Assembly: GCF_022581195.2 (NCBI RefSeq)
Contig: NC_061456.1
Coordinates: 9,798,501-9,862,500 of the forward strand
Reading direction: 5' to 3'
DNA length: 64,000 bases
Origin: Helicoverpa zea
Taxonomy: Eukaryota; Arthropoda; Insecta; Lepidoptera; Noctuidae
Positions 56,201 to 64,000 of the stretch are shown here, in pieces. Within the stretch, counting starts at the first letter, position 1, and each line of letters opens with the position of its first letter. Made by a program: the position numbers and the translations under genes. The notes under the pieces were generated by a model. The model was not told where the DNA came from. It saw only the letters and a list, made by a program, of their open reading frames with translations, and did no database searches.

Positions 56201-59200
56201 TTCATTTCTATAGTGTATAAAGGGATAATCGACGGTATTGTGTCACCATTTCATTAAAGTTGTCTCAAAAGGGCTTCAGCGTGTTGGCTTCGGCCCCACG
56301 TTTGCCTCCCAAAAATTCGGAACTCTGTAGTCCCGAGGTCTGGAAGAGACATACAAAATAATAATGAGATATAACGCAACAAAGTCGGAGAGTGAGGGCT
56401 CGTGACGCCACGTCTAAGTATGTAAAATTTGTACTAAGCAGTGACTTAACGAAGCGTTGTTGTATCTTCGTTATTATTTGTTTGTGAGAGAGAGAGAAAA
56501 GAAAAATACGTGTCCATTATTTTAGGATAGGATTCACCATACCTATTTCATAACATTCATTTCTATACATTTCAAGTGTAGTATTGCTCTTGAAGTTTCA
56601 TATCAGGTGTTCCAGATCTTCGATGTTTATACATCAATAGAGAGTGCTTATCAGATTGAACCACTTTTGCTAAAACGTCATATCTTCATATGCTATAGTC
56701 TAGCTGGACTCCTGGAGTTCCACATCAGGTGTTTTACACCTTCAATTTGTATAAGTCAACAGAGAGTGCTTATCAGATTGAACAACTTTTGCTAAAACGT
56801 CATACCTCTATATGCTATAGTCTAGCTGGGCACCTGGAGTTCCACATCAGGTGTTTTAGATCTTCAATTTGTATAAGTCAATAGAAAGTGCTTATCAAAT
56901 TGAACAACTTTTGCTAAAACGCCATACCTGTATATGGTACAGAGAAGCTGGGCTCTTGGGGTTCCACATCAGGTGTTCCAGATCTTCAAATTTATTATCT
57001 CAACTAAAAATGCTCATCACATGAAACAATTTTTGCCATGGCACCATTTTTATATCTCTTATAGTTTTGTTGGTCTGTTGGAGTTCTGCATCAGGTCTTC
57101 AAGTTTCGAAGATATATTATAGCCTATATGTTGACCAGGCTTAATACTGATACAACAAAGAAAAAATCATTGAAATCCGTTCAGTAGTTCCGAAGATTAG
57201 CGTGTACAAACAAACAGACATACAGACATACAGACATACAGACAAACAGACAGAATTTTTTTTTTGGATTTGTGCTCCATTACTGTTTCTAAACCCCACC
57301 CAATTATTATTTTTTAAATATATTCAATGTACAGACACAGTTTTTTTACAGATTTATTATATGTATAGATATAGATGATTCTGAATCGCTACTTGAAAAA
57401 TAAATGATGAATTTTCAGATTCGCTACTCTCACCAAGGTCAATTATAAATTTTGACTCCATGTCAAAATGTCTATAGTATTTGGTTTTTCTTTTGTACAT
57501 GTCTACAGGTATTACCCAACACCCCTTCATCAGTTTGAATTAAACGTTCATTTATGAGTTTCATTATTTCCGTCTTATTTTGGTCGACATTATGCGAAGC
57601 AATATAATTTTAAAAAATTCCCCATACATTTTGTTTACATTATTATACTAGATTATACGTCTTTTTACATTCTTAGTCCACACTTTTATTTATTGTCCGC
57701 GTACCCCGAGCTAGAAAATATGTAAGAAGTATTTAATTCATCTTAGATATTTCACCTCATTTATTTCTTAGATACTGTCAATGTCAATTTGAAAAAACAT
57801 CATCCTCCGAGCCTTTTCCCAACTATGTTGGGGTCGGCTTCCAGTCTAACCGGATTCAGCTGAGTACCAGTGCTTTACAAGAAGCGACTGCCTATCTGAC
57901 CTCCTCAACCCAGTTACCCAGGCAACCCGATACCCCTTGGTTAGACTGGTGTCACTTACTTACTGACTTCTTACTGGCTTCTGACTTACTGGCTTCTGAC
58001 TACCCGTAACGACTGTCAAGGATGTTCAATGACAACCGGGACCTACAGTTTAACGTGCCATCCGAAACACAGCCAATGGTGTCTAAGATATACTTAGAAA
58101 GTACATACAAACTTAGAAAAGTTGCATTGGTACTTGCCTGACCTGGGATCGAACCCGCGCCCTCATACTTGAGAGGTTGGTCTTTTACCCACTAGGCCAC
58201 CACGACTTTCAATTTGAAAAAACGTATGAGAAAATAATGAAAAACTGTAAAATGTAATAATAAAAAGCTTTGAATGTTTCATTTTTTGAAACGCTACCTG
58301 ACTCCTTAAACATTTTCTCCGTGAAGAACTAGACATTTTCGTAAACGACTGTACCCATAACAAAAAGCGATGAGAACACGTCATGCTCGGACGACGTCAC
58401 TGTCACACGAATGAAAGTTGTATATTTACAAGCCGACGCACACATAGGGCCGCGCGCAAATCTGAGTTGAACTATCTATACGAATATAAATTACTATTGT
58501 ACAAACATAAATATGATTAGGAATTTAACACAGGACAAAAGGTATACTAAAAAAATCGGAGTTTTATAACCGAGTTCTAAAATATGATAAAAAACGAGTA
58601 TTTTTCGCCCGATTCTTACATGAATGAATATTACACAAAACAAGCGCGTATAGAGACCACACATTACACATTTTTAACTTTTTTTATAAATTTGAAAATG
58701 GAGTGTTTAGGGCTGTATGCGCGCGGCTTCGAAAGTTTTTTTTTTATATTTTGTGCTAATGTCTAAATGATATTTGCGTGACACAACACTACAACATACT
58801 TGTTTTTGGTACTCCGGCAGGATTCTTGCGGAGATTCGCTGCGTAAATAGATAAGATAGACATACAGGTTTCATATACATACATATTAGTAAATAATTTT
58901 ACTACATATAGAAATAGCTTAATAGGTATAAATAGCACTAAAATATCGATTATTTCACCGACTAATGATGCAAAGAAAAATTCGATCATATTTTTTTTTG
59001 ACCAAGGAATTCCTCAATTGTAAAATTACTTTCTAATGGTTCAAAAACCACAAAAAGTACTAAAACTGTAAGTACACTTAAGTTACTGATAGTCTCATGT
59101 CTCTTTGAGTTAATGGAGAGCCAATTTATTCAGTTTACATCTACTCATACATAGTACAATCATACATAGATACTTTGGCACAACACATGCCAAATTAAGC

Positions 59201-62200
59201 CCTATCTTCATAGAAATAAAGCTCAAATTAAATCCAACTTACCAAAGTTATCAATAGTCTCATCTCTCTCCAGGTTAGTGGAGAACAGTACATCGGGAGT
59301 CCTGATAGGGAAGGAATGGTCTTCCTCCCATAGATCGGAGCGAGGCTTCCGACGCTCCCCGTTTTGTACCACTAAGCTTATTATCGCAGTGGTGTTGTTT
59401 GAGAAGTGATCGTTTACGGGTAACGAGTCATCTATACCGTCGATTTCAGACCTGTTAGGAAGAAATTGGAAATGTGAATAAAATGTCTGCTGTAAATAAA
59501 AACTTTTTAATCCAACTATAAACAACATAAAAAATAGAATTATATATTTTGTTTTAAATAGTCATTCTCCCTTGATTCCTTGATTTCAGACATTATCTGG
59601 AGTTACTTTTTGGATCAGTATTTACCTCCATTAACTTCGACCATTTATTTTTCGAAGCTTACCCTACCGTTCGAGAACCTACAAAATAAATTGACACATA
59701 CAACTTGGAGCAGGTTTCTCGTCATTTATGTGTATTTCCATATTGGGGTATTTACTTAAGGTATGTAGGTATGAGAGGGCGTGGACTAGCCAGCATGAGG
59801 TGAAAATTCATAACTTCATTGTGTTTTTTACTGAGTATTACACGAAATTATGTCGAACTTAGTGGTCTTGTATGTTACCTGTTAAACTTAATATGATCGT
59901 GTACACGCACACCGCCACGTCGCCTACCACTGTCGTGTGCAGTGGCTTGTGGCGTCACTACAACACTCACCTGTTGAACTTGATATGATGGTGTTCAGGC
60001 GGCAGGAAGCCGGTGTGGAAGTGCAGCGACAGCACCGGCACGGAGTGCACGCGGCCGAGCTGCTGCCGCGCGTGGTACACGCACACCGCCACGTCGCCTA
60101 CCACTGTCGTGTCTAGAGGGAGGGTTACCTGAGGATAGACAAGAATTTCAACTATTAATATGGCCTTCTAGATATAATAATAATGGATCCAAAGTCGATT
60201 TCAGCCACAGCGGTTGTTCTCATATGAGATGAGTCAGCTGCGCAGGACATATTATACTGCACAAGTATTTGCGCATACGCAAGTGCTCTCACTATTCCTT
60301 CACTGGACCTTCACCGACGGCTGGTAACCGACCGGAGTCGATAGCGCTGGTCCGCTCTGGTAAGTGACATAGAGCAAGCCGATTGAAGCGACGTGAAGCA
60401 AACGTAACTTTTACCAGAATGGACCAGCGATATCGGAGTCGGCCAGCTGCCAGTTTTTCTTTCTGCTAAAGCTTTACTGCCATCGTATATCAGATTCGGG
60501 TATGTTTTCTACGAGATAGATAATATCAACATTTTATGTCAATATCAAGACAGTCTATGGATACCTACGAATTGAATGTTTTATATGTGGTAAAAACTGC
60601 GCAGGGGGGTGAACCCTTATACAAGACCAGTCCTACTGTAGAACATACTCGAAATATCGATAGTCTCACTAAAGCTACCTGTTTAACAATTCATACTCAC
60701 TTTCCCCTCAGCCATGGTGTACAAATGCAGTCTATCATAGTCCTGCAGCGTAGACAGGAGCATTCTATCCTCATTGTATATCTCTATGTACGGCCGGCAG
60801 CCGTCGCGAGCCTTAGTGAACAGTGGCACTGGTTGTATCGTGAGAGATACGAGACTCACTGGTCGGAAGTGCGGGAGAATTGGTTCTGGTCTGAAAGAAG
60901 AATTGACATTTTAATTTCAAATTTCAAAGGCTTTATGGAGTAGTGAAAAGAGTTCTGTATTAAATATTTCAGAAATAGTAAATTATATGTCTAAATAAAA
61001 GTACATAAGCACAAGTTAAAAGTATGTAATATTGCAGGTTCCAAGGTATGTTTTGAATTTTCCTCTGGATCCAATGGGATCCTAGGGACACATTCAATGA
61101 AACTGACCAACATTACTACATACTTTCTTCAATTTTGTTAAAAAATCCTGACCTCAGTTCTCTTCCTAAACTAGATTAATTAAAATGTAAGATCTAATTA
61201 GGATATAATATTATCATCCACAAACGTAAATAAATAAATTTGAAATTAAACAAAAAGAAAACATTTCAAAAACTGGAAACCACTTACCTAATAATATTAG
61301 AGAGATAGTACAGATATCTCAGATGGCTAGGCGGTATGTTGATCGGCGATCGTTTCACCGCGAACATTTGCAGCGCGTCTTCTGGCACCGTCACTAGTTT
61401 CGCGTATAGGAGTAGCCCGCATACTAGCATGCAGGACATTTGCTTGCCGTCCTAGAAGAGAAACAGTTGTTAACTATACTGCAGGTTTTATTTTATGAAT
61501 GGATGTTTTTGAAGACGTAACAGCAGGTCCATTATTTACTTATGCCCTGAAAATCTTAGTAGGTACTGGCGAAGGCAATATAAAATAAAATACTAGAATA
61601 TCGATAAACAAGTACAGGACTAAAAAAAAACCAGGACTCTAATATTAGTACAATGAGGGCTCAAAATTGTGTAGCTAAGAGAAATCAAACTTCGACACAG
61701 AAAAATTCGGGCCCCTATTAAGTCCCAGTAGAAATGTGGCAGAATGGTGGTTTTTTTTTAAAGAATTACCATAAACCTGGATCAGAAAGGAATATTTGGA
61801 ACACCGGGGGTTTTTACTCGGTATTAGTCGGTATAAGTCATTCCAAAAGGAAACTACTATGTATTGCAATATCTCAATATTTTATGCGAGCCAACATACC
61901 TGACAAGTAATAACAGCAGCCTGTCTCTCATCCTTCCCCAAATATTGGTACATATGTTGCAACAACGCATACATTGGCGCCAACATTGGCGCGCGATGCG
62001 CCGGCGTCGGCCACAGAGCTCGACCGGCATCCGTTACCGGCACGTGACGAGGGAACGATAGACGACAGCCCTTGCAAGCCACGTAGATGCTGTATTTACC
62101 GCCGGGGTGACGACTTTCTAAGTATGCCTGGAAGATTGTAATATAAAAATAACATGTTTTTGGAAATATTAAATCCGTAGCACAGATAAGCCGCATTAAG

Positions 62201-63877
62201 AATTAATTTGTTTTCGTTGAAGTAATATTTGCTTGAGCATTGAAGTTTATGAACTGCAAAAGTTATGATCATTGATTTTGGACTATATTTCAACGCAAAT
62301 AAGGTCGTATAATCGTCAAAAATGCTGTTTTGTTGCACAAAATATATTCCCAAGTAGTAGGTACTGTAGGACCGGGAGACAAATAGCTTGCTCAAAATGA
62401 AAAACTGATTCAATATCACGACGTTTATTGTACGGGCTCGAGTGGTGAAGTGACATACTTCAATATAAAAATCCTAATCTACTATTTTTCATAGAACGCA
62501 TTTAAAATGATTGTCCGGACAGTATCAAATATAATGAATAAAACCTTACAATAAAAAAGTTTCTAACTAACTACATTACAGTACATACATATGTTCACAA
62601 AAGGTAATTAAATACTTACCCTAACATCATCAATATGGTTAGTTTTGTAAGCGCTTTCTAAGCCCTCCGAAGGATAAGGCATCACAATTATACGACTAGT
62701 AATGTAGCTAATATCCAAATCTGTTCTAGCTATTGACCTGAAAACAAACAAAAGATTTAAATATCGAACTTCAAAAAATAAAAAATAACAGGCCGTTATT
62801 TAAAAAAGTATACGACCTTTTTGAAGACCCATACTCACTGTTGTACAGTTTGCATAACCTTCGAAGAGGTATCCTTCAAATTCTTAAGGAAGCTGCCAGC
62901 ACCTCCTTTAATAGACGAGAAAAGTCCGCCAGAGTTCGCAGGAGTTGGCGGCAAAGGAGGTTGGTAGTGAGGCGCGGCAGGCGGACGCGCGGGGGGCGGG
63001 GGACGAGCCGGCTCCGGAGGGCGGGAGTTCGGCACCTCCTGGCTGTTCGCCACGGGCTCTTTGCTCGCTAAAAGAAAAAAAAAGCGTTATTTGACAGCCG
63101 AGTATAAAGAAGTTACAATGTCACTTTGGCGCGTTTTGTGTAAGTTGTATAGAAGATATAGAATTGTAATTGATGGCATGTTTATAATTATAAAGATCTA
63201 AATCGTTACCCATTAAATGTGTTTGATTATGTCTGTTCTATTTCACTAAGAGTCGAGTTTAACTATCATCAAGTAAGTAGAGGTGTACAATGTTGTATTA
63301 TAAGCAATGACACTGTTTACTGGCTGATAGATTACAAAAAAGGTAAGAGATTTATGCCTTCTCCATCTGACTCAAAGATTTCGTATATCACTTACTCACT
63401 TTATCCATCTAGCTGTATCAAAGTGCCATGTCTAAATAATATGATAATATTAGTTCATGTTATACAATTTTTTGTGTTACCTTGCAAGGTTCATGGTTCA
63501 GATATTACAAAAACAACATAATAGAGTACTAGATATTTATTTCTAACATTAAATATCTTACATGTTTACACTTAAACGACTAAGTAGTAACAAAAATATT
63601 GCTCGTCTAAACACTATCTCTTTGAATTAACTATTCGAATATAAAACAAATCACTATTGTTTAAAAAAAAAACACATGTGTTTTAAAAGTTAAATAAAAA
63701 ATATTTTAAATCAGCTAATACAATGAAAAAGTTTAACTTCACAACGATATATACTCTTTTAACAACATAATATTGTTGAACACATTCATAAAAATAGTTA
63801 AAAAATAATCAATTTTACTTACCTACTGGTAATAAGTGTCCTAACGGCCAAGTATAGATTGCACCATTTTGGCGCAT
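50189..63877 (-). CDS. aux: Auxilin / cyclin-G-associated kinase, 14 exons in window
   Basis: Co-chaperone that recruits Hsc70 to uncoat clathrin vesicles. Minus-strand exons: 63823-63877 (tentative start), 62839-63067, 62620-62737, 61900-62127, 61288-61451, 60701-60890, 59971-60128, 59243-59451, 54244-54548, 53761-53932, 52792-53002, 52247-52445, 50837-50998, 50189-50299; 2,511 nt in one frame, 836 residues. Order: Pro-rich leader; auxilin signature DLDISYITSRIIVMPYPSEG; PTEN-like phosphatase fold with a degenerate loop CQDGKQM (catalytic Cys present, essential Arg missing, so presumed inactive); C2 domain (PVPLFTKARDGCRPYIEIY); linker with WEED, FDPF, DPF and DLL clathrin/AP2 motifs; J domain with HPD. 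The family kinase domain is not in the window. Either it lies beyond 64000 or this transcript starts here and encodes a kinase-less auxilin. Confidence 0.93.
50385..50510. mobile_element. 126-bp hairpin MITE, TA TSD
   Basis: Arms TACAAAAACTTAAACATCTG... and ...CAGACGTTTAAAAGTTTTTG pair over about 45 bp with few mismatches around a 35-bp loop, flanked by TA. In the last aux intron. Confidence 0.8.
50690..50785 (+). repeat. LINE 3' tail fragment (GGAGGCCTTTGCCCAGCAG)
   Basis: Contains GAGGCCTTTGCCCAGCAGTG, also found at 52122-52142 and, diverged, at the end of the RTE relic at 24662. This is a common moth retroelement tail. Confidence 0.6.
50837..50998 (-). CDS. aux: aux exon: J domain
   Basis: Phase 0 to 0. 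Encodes KKANIRALLCSLHTVVWDDC through NYRKACLAVHPDK; the HPD tripeptide that activates Hsc70 is intact. Confidence 0.97.
51169..51906. mobile_element. 738-bp non-autonomous hAT-type element, 8-bp TSD
   Basis: Starts CAGTGGTTCCCAAACC and ends GGGAAACACTG (inverted CAGTG(G/T)TTCCCAAA), inside perfect TCCTACCC repeats at 51161-51168 and 51907-51914. Contains a nested dispersed repeat at about 51242-51500 with GTACGCAAAGGGTAAAACGG and GTACGGAACCCTTCGTG. In aux intron 50999-52246. Confidence 0.9.
52247..52445 (-). CDS. aux: aux exon: pre-J clathrin-binding segment
   Basis: Phase 2 to 0. Encodes RAHFEPGKTPADDKPRKPMD, FGDLLGSQGYDFAAK (DLL clathrin box-like), and MRKEEMVKDMDPEKLKIHEW, the conserved helix before the J domain. 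Confidence 0.95.
52792..53002 (-). CDS. aux: aux exon: Ala/Pro-rich linker
   Basis: Phase 1 to 2. Encodes RSQSVPLDRAQPGTTQ, KADPFASLGTL, an Ala-rich tract, and HMPHTPQHQPDY. Donor gtgagc. Confidence 0.88.
53086..53462 (+). mobile_element. tRNA-derived SINE, family B (11-bp TSD)
   Basis: tRNA-like head with box A TGGTCTAGCTGTC and box B GGTTCGATTCCCGAGTC, long unique body, and (CAT)n tail. Flanked by ACTCCTCCTAT at 53075-53085 and 53463-53473. In the aux intron 53003-53760, opposite in sense to the gene. Confidence 0.85.
53585..53620. mobile_element. Solo end of the 32571-34246 hAT family
   Basis: Sequence GAGGGCTGGATCCGCCCTTG with a preceding T-run matches the inverted left end of the hAT element at 32571. 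No partner end was found nearby. Confidence 0.6.
53761..53932 (-). CDS. aux: aux exon: DPF/FDPF linker
   Basis: Phase 0 to 1. Encodes AFTSESIFGDLPAPP through DPLNFDPFGLNDPLPKIE and ends QLIQEE. DPF repeats bind the AP2 ear. Donor gtgtgt. Confidence 0.9.
54244..54548 (-). CDS. aux: aux exon: Pro-rich clathrin-adaptor linker
   Basis: Phase 1 to 0. Encodes TADYPAREPEPPTRP, a Pro/Thr-rich stretch, then DSFDFFGMMEKQ and FGDFLSVNKGEKAQ. Preceded by a 4.7-kb transposon-filled intron. Confidence 0.9.
55330..55706 (+). mobile_element. tRNA-derived SINE, family A, copy 2
   Basis: Plus-strand, older copy nested in the Helitron-like element. The head GTCGTGGTGGTTTAGTGGGT is partly duplicated; the body matches copies at 33690 and 57799 with many differences. 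Confidence 0.75.
55742..56356. mobile_element. 615-bp retro-inserted repeat with 17-bp TSD
   Basis: Flanked by perfect AATAATAATGAGATATA at 55725-55741 and 56357-56373, the hallmark of target-primed reverse transcription. GC-rich body (ACGGGGAGTAGCAACCCCG near the left) without coding capacity; family not identified. Confidence 0.8.
56595..57118. repeat. 122-bp minisatellite, about 4.3 copies
   Basis: The word ATCAGGTGTT (or ATCAGGTCTT) recurs at 56602, 56724, 56846, 56968 and, diverged, 57090: exactly 122 bp apart. Each unit continues through TTCAATTTGTATAAGTCAA and GCTTATCAGATTGAAC. The middle copies are most alike; the edges are more diverged. 122 is not a multiple of three and frames are broken, so non-coding. 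Confidence 0.92.
57799..58208 (-). mobile_element. tRNA-derived SINE, family A, copy 3 (15-bp TSD)
   Basis: Minus-strand copy close to that at 33690, flanked by TCAATTTGAAAAAAC at 57784-57798 and 58209-58223. Carries an extra 30 bp from local duplication of CTTACTGGCTTCTGAC. Confidence 0.9.
59243..59451 (-). CDS. aux: aux exon: acidic linker after C2
   Basis: Phase 2 to 1. Encodes SEIDGIDDSLPVNDHFSNN through LWEEDHSFPIRTPDVLFS. The WEED word resembles an AP2/GGA ear-binding motif. Confidence 0.92.
59879..59939 (-). pseudogene. Fossil partial duplicate of an aux C2 exon
   Basis: Reads as the start (CACGACAGTGGTAGGCGACG...) and end (...AAGTTTAACAG|gtaac) of exon 59971-60128 with about 97 nt of the middle deleted. 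The 5' part is essentially identical over about 37 nt; the 3' part differs at 3 of 23. It kept a donor-like gtaac but has no acceptor, and its 61-nt length breaks the frame, so it should be spliced out. Confidence 0.8.
59971..60128 (-). CDS. aux: aux exon: C2 domain part 2
   Basis: Phase 0 to 2. Encodes VTLPLDTTVVGDVAVCVYH and LHFHTGFLPPEHHHIKFN. A broken partial copy of this exon lies just downstream at 59879-59939. Confidence 0.95.
60197..60305 (-). repeat. SINE family B 3' fragment
   Basis: Reverse complement of the 3' half of the SINE at 53086-53462 (GCGCAGGACATATTATACTG, GCGCATACGCAAG). In the aux intron 60129-60700. Confidence 0.65.
60313..60456. mobile_element. Imperfect inverted-repeat element (MITE-like)
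   Basis: GAGTCGATAGCGCTGGTCC and, inverted, GGACCAGCGATATCGGAGTC form arms of about 35-40 bp around a short loop. No clear target duplication. Confidence 0.5.
60701..60890 (-). CDS. aux: aux exon: C2 domain part 1
   Basis: Phase 2 to 0. Encodes PVPLFTKARDGCRPYIEIYN and LQDYDRLHLYTMAEGK, a PTEN-type C2 domain. Confidence 0.94.
61288..61451 (-). CDS. aux: aux exon: degenerate P-loop and helices
   Basis: Starts DGKQMSCMLVCGLLLYAKL and continues to LRYLYYLSNIIR. The phosphate-binding Arg of active PTEN enzymes is absent. Phase 0 to 2. Confidence 0.94.
61900..62127 (-). CDS. aux: aux exon: PTEN-like core
   Basis: Phase 0 to 0, 76 codons ending AAVITCQ. The P-loop Cys is the penultimate residue; the loop continues in the next exon. 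Confidence 0.93.
62620..62737 (-). CDS. aux: aux exon: start of PTEN-like domain
   Basis: Phase 2 to 0. Encodes ARTDLDISYITSRIIVMPYP, diagnostic for tensin/auxilin PTEN-like domains. Confidence 0.95.
62839..63067 (-). CDS. aux: aux exon: Pro-rich linker
   Basis: Phase 1 to 2. Encodes SKEPVANSQEV, a Pro/Ala-rich tract and LFSSIKGGAGSFLKNLKD, the amphipathic helix that precedes the PTEN-like domain in auxilins. Confidence 0.92.
63068..63822 (-). other. aux intron, no other feature
   Basis: 755 bp of AT-rich sequence between the tentative first exon and the Pro-rich exon. A plus-strand open frame at 63219-63521 has no recognisable motif and is judged chance. Confidence 0.6.
63823..63877 (-). 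CDS. aux: aux first exon in window, tentative start
   Basis: ATG at 63877 opens MRQNGAIYTWPLGHLLPV and ends at donor gtaagt in phase 1, matching the next acceptor. An in-frame TGA lies at 63932-63934, and no strong acceptor is seen between them, which favours a first exon. Confidence 0.5.
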
Positions 63878-64000
63878 TTTCGATGTCCTTGAGTAAACAC
63901 GTAGTGTACATAAAGTTGGGTCGTTACCAACTCATAGGCCCGATCATATATGTACAAGTTGATAAAATTTTGCAAAAAAAGAAACACAATAGTAAATGGA

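Larger units (their letters stand above)
55014..57369 (-). mobile_element. 2.36-kb Helitron-like composite element
   Basis: On the minus strand it begins TC(TATACATATAATAAATC) and ends CTAG, flanked by host A and T. A GC-rich stem (CTTCTGCCCGCGACTTCGTACGCGG on plus, near 55017) sits next to the CTAG end, and a (CAGACATA)n run near 57215. Holds a nested SINE, a retro-insertion and a 122-bp minisatellite. No Rep/helicase coding seen, so non-autonomous. Confidence 0.6.
54549..59242 (-). other. aux large intron (4.7 kb), mostly transposons
   Basis: About 2.8 kb is accounted for by the composite Helitron-like element (55014-57369) and SINE A copy 3 (57799-58208). The rest is AT-rich with no exon seen. 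Confidence 0.75.

Noticed and set aside
56595..57118. CRISPR-like array of spaced repeats
   Set aside because: The whole 122-bp unit repeats, without unique spacers, in a eukaryotic intron; it is a minisatellite.

Overview
The window looks like nuclear DNA of a lepidopteran (moth or butterfly). It is AT-rich with long introns and GT-AG splice junctions. Almost every large intron carries mobile elements of kinds common in moths: tRNA-headed SINEs, TC...CTAG elements that look like non-autonomous Helitrons, an RTE-type LINE relic, hAT-type elements with 8-bp target duplications, and many TA- or TTA/TAA-flanked MITEs. No prokaryotic or organelle features and no true stand-alone tRNA or rRNA genes were seen. 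All exon models were built by hand from splice signals, phase continuity and recognisable protein families. No alignment was run.

Layout: (1) 1-36503, plus strand: a novel-type protein kinase C of the delta class (Pkcdelta). A CpG-rich first exon ends at 1125. A pseudosubstrate plus two C1 domains are spread over 6890-17531, and the kinase domain and C-terminal tail lie in 27824-36503. A second, intragenic start lies at 13745, where one 3.45-kb exon encodes a 1,150-residue low-complexity head that splices in phase into the shared 3' exons. (2) 37657-40134, minus strand: a seven-exon F-box protein of 419 residues, tail-to-tail with Pkcdelta. (3) 40612-47799, plus strand: the splicing factor ISY1 in seven exons, head-to-head with the F-box gene across 477 bp. 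Its 5.2-kb third intron hosts a nested two-exon gene of unknown function (41796-43884, 669 residues) and a cluster of MITEs. (4) 50189-63877, minus strand: auxilin/cyclin-G-associated kinase (aux), tail-to-tail with ISY1. Fourteen exons give an uninterrupted 836-residue frame with PTEN-like pseudophosphatase and C2 domains, a clathrin/AP2-binding linker and a C-terminal J domain. No kinase domain is present in the window.

The genes have separate cellular jobs: diacylglycerol signalling, ubiquitin ligase targeting, pre-mRNA splicing and clathrin uncoating. They are linked by position rather than pathway. The most interesting points are the alternative Pkcdelta promoter with its giant exon, which would make a kinase lacking a functional C1 pair; the nested unknown gene inside ISY1; a kinase-less auxilin start; a THAP-domain relic inside a Pkcdelta intron; a fossil partial exon duplication in aux; two Harbinger-type MITEs abutting at one shared TAA; and a 2.36-kb Helitron-like composite holding a SINE, a second retro-insertion with a 17-bp duplication and a five-copy 122-bp minisatellite.
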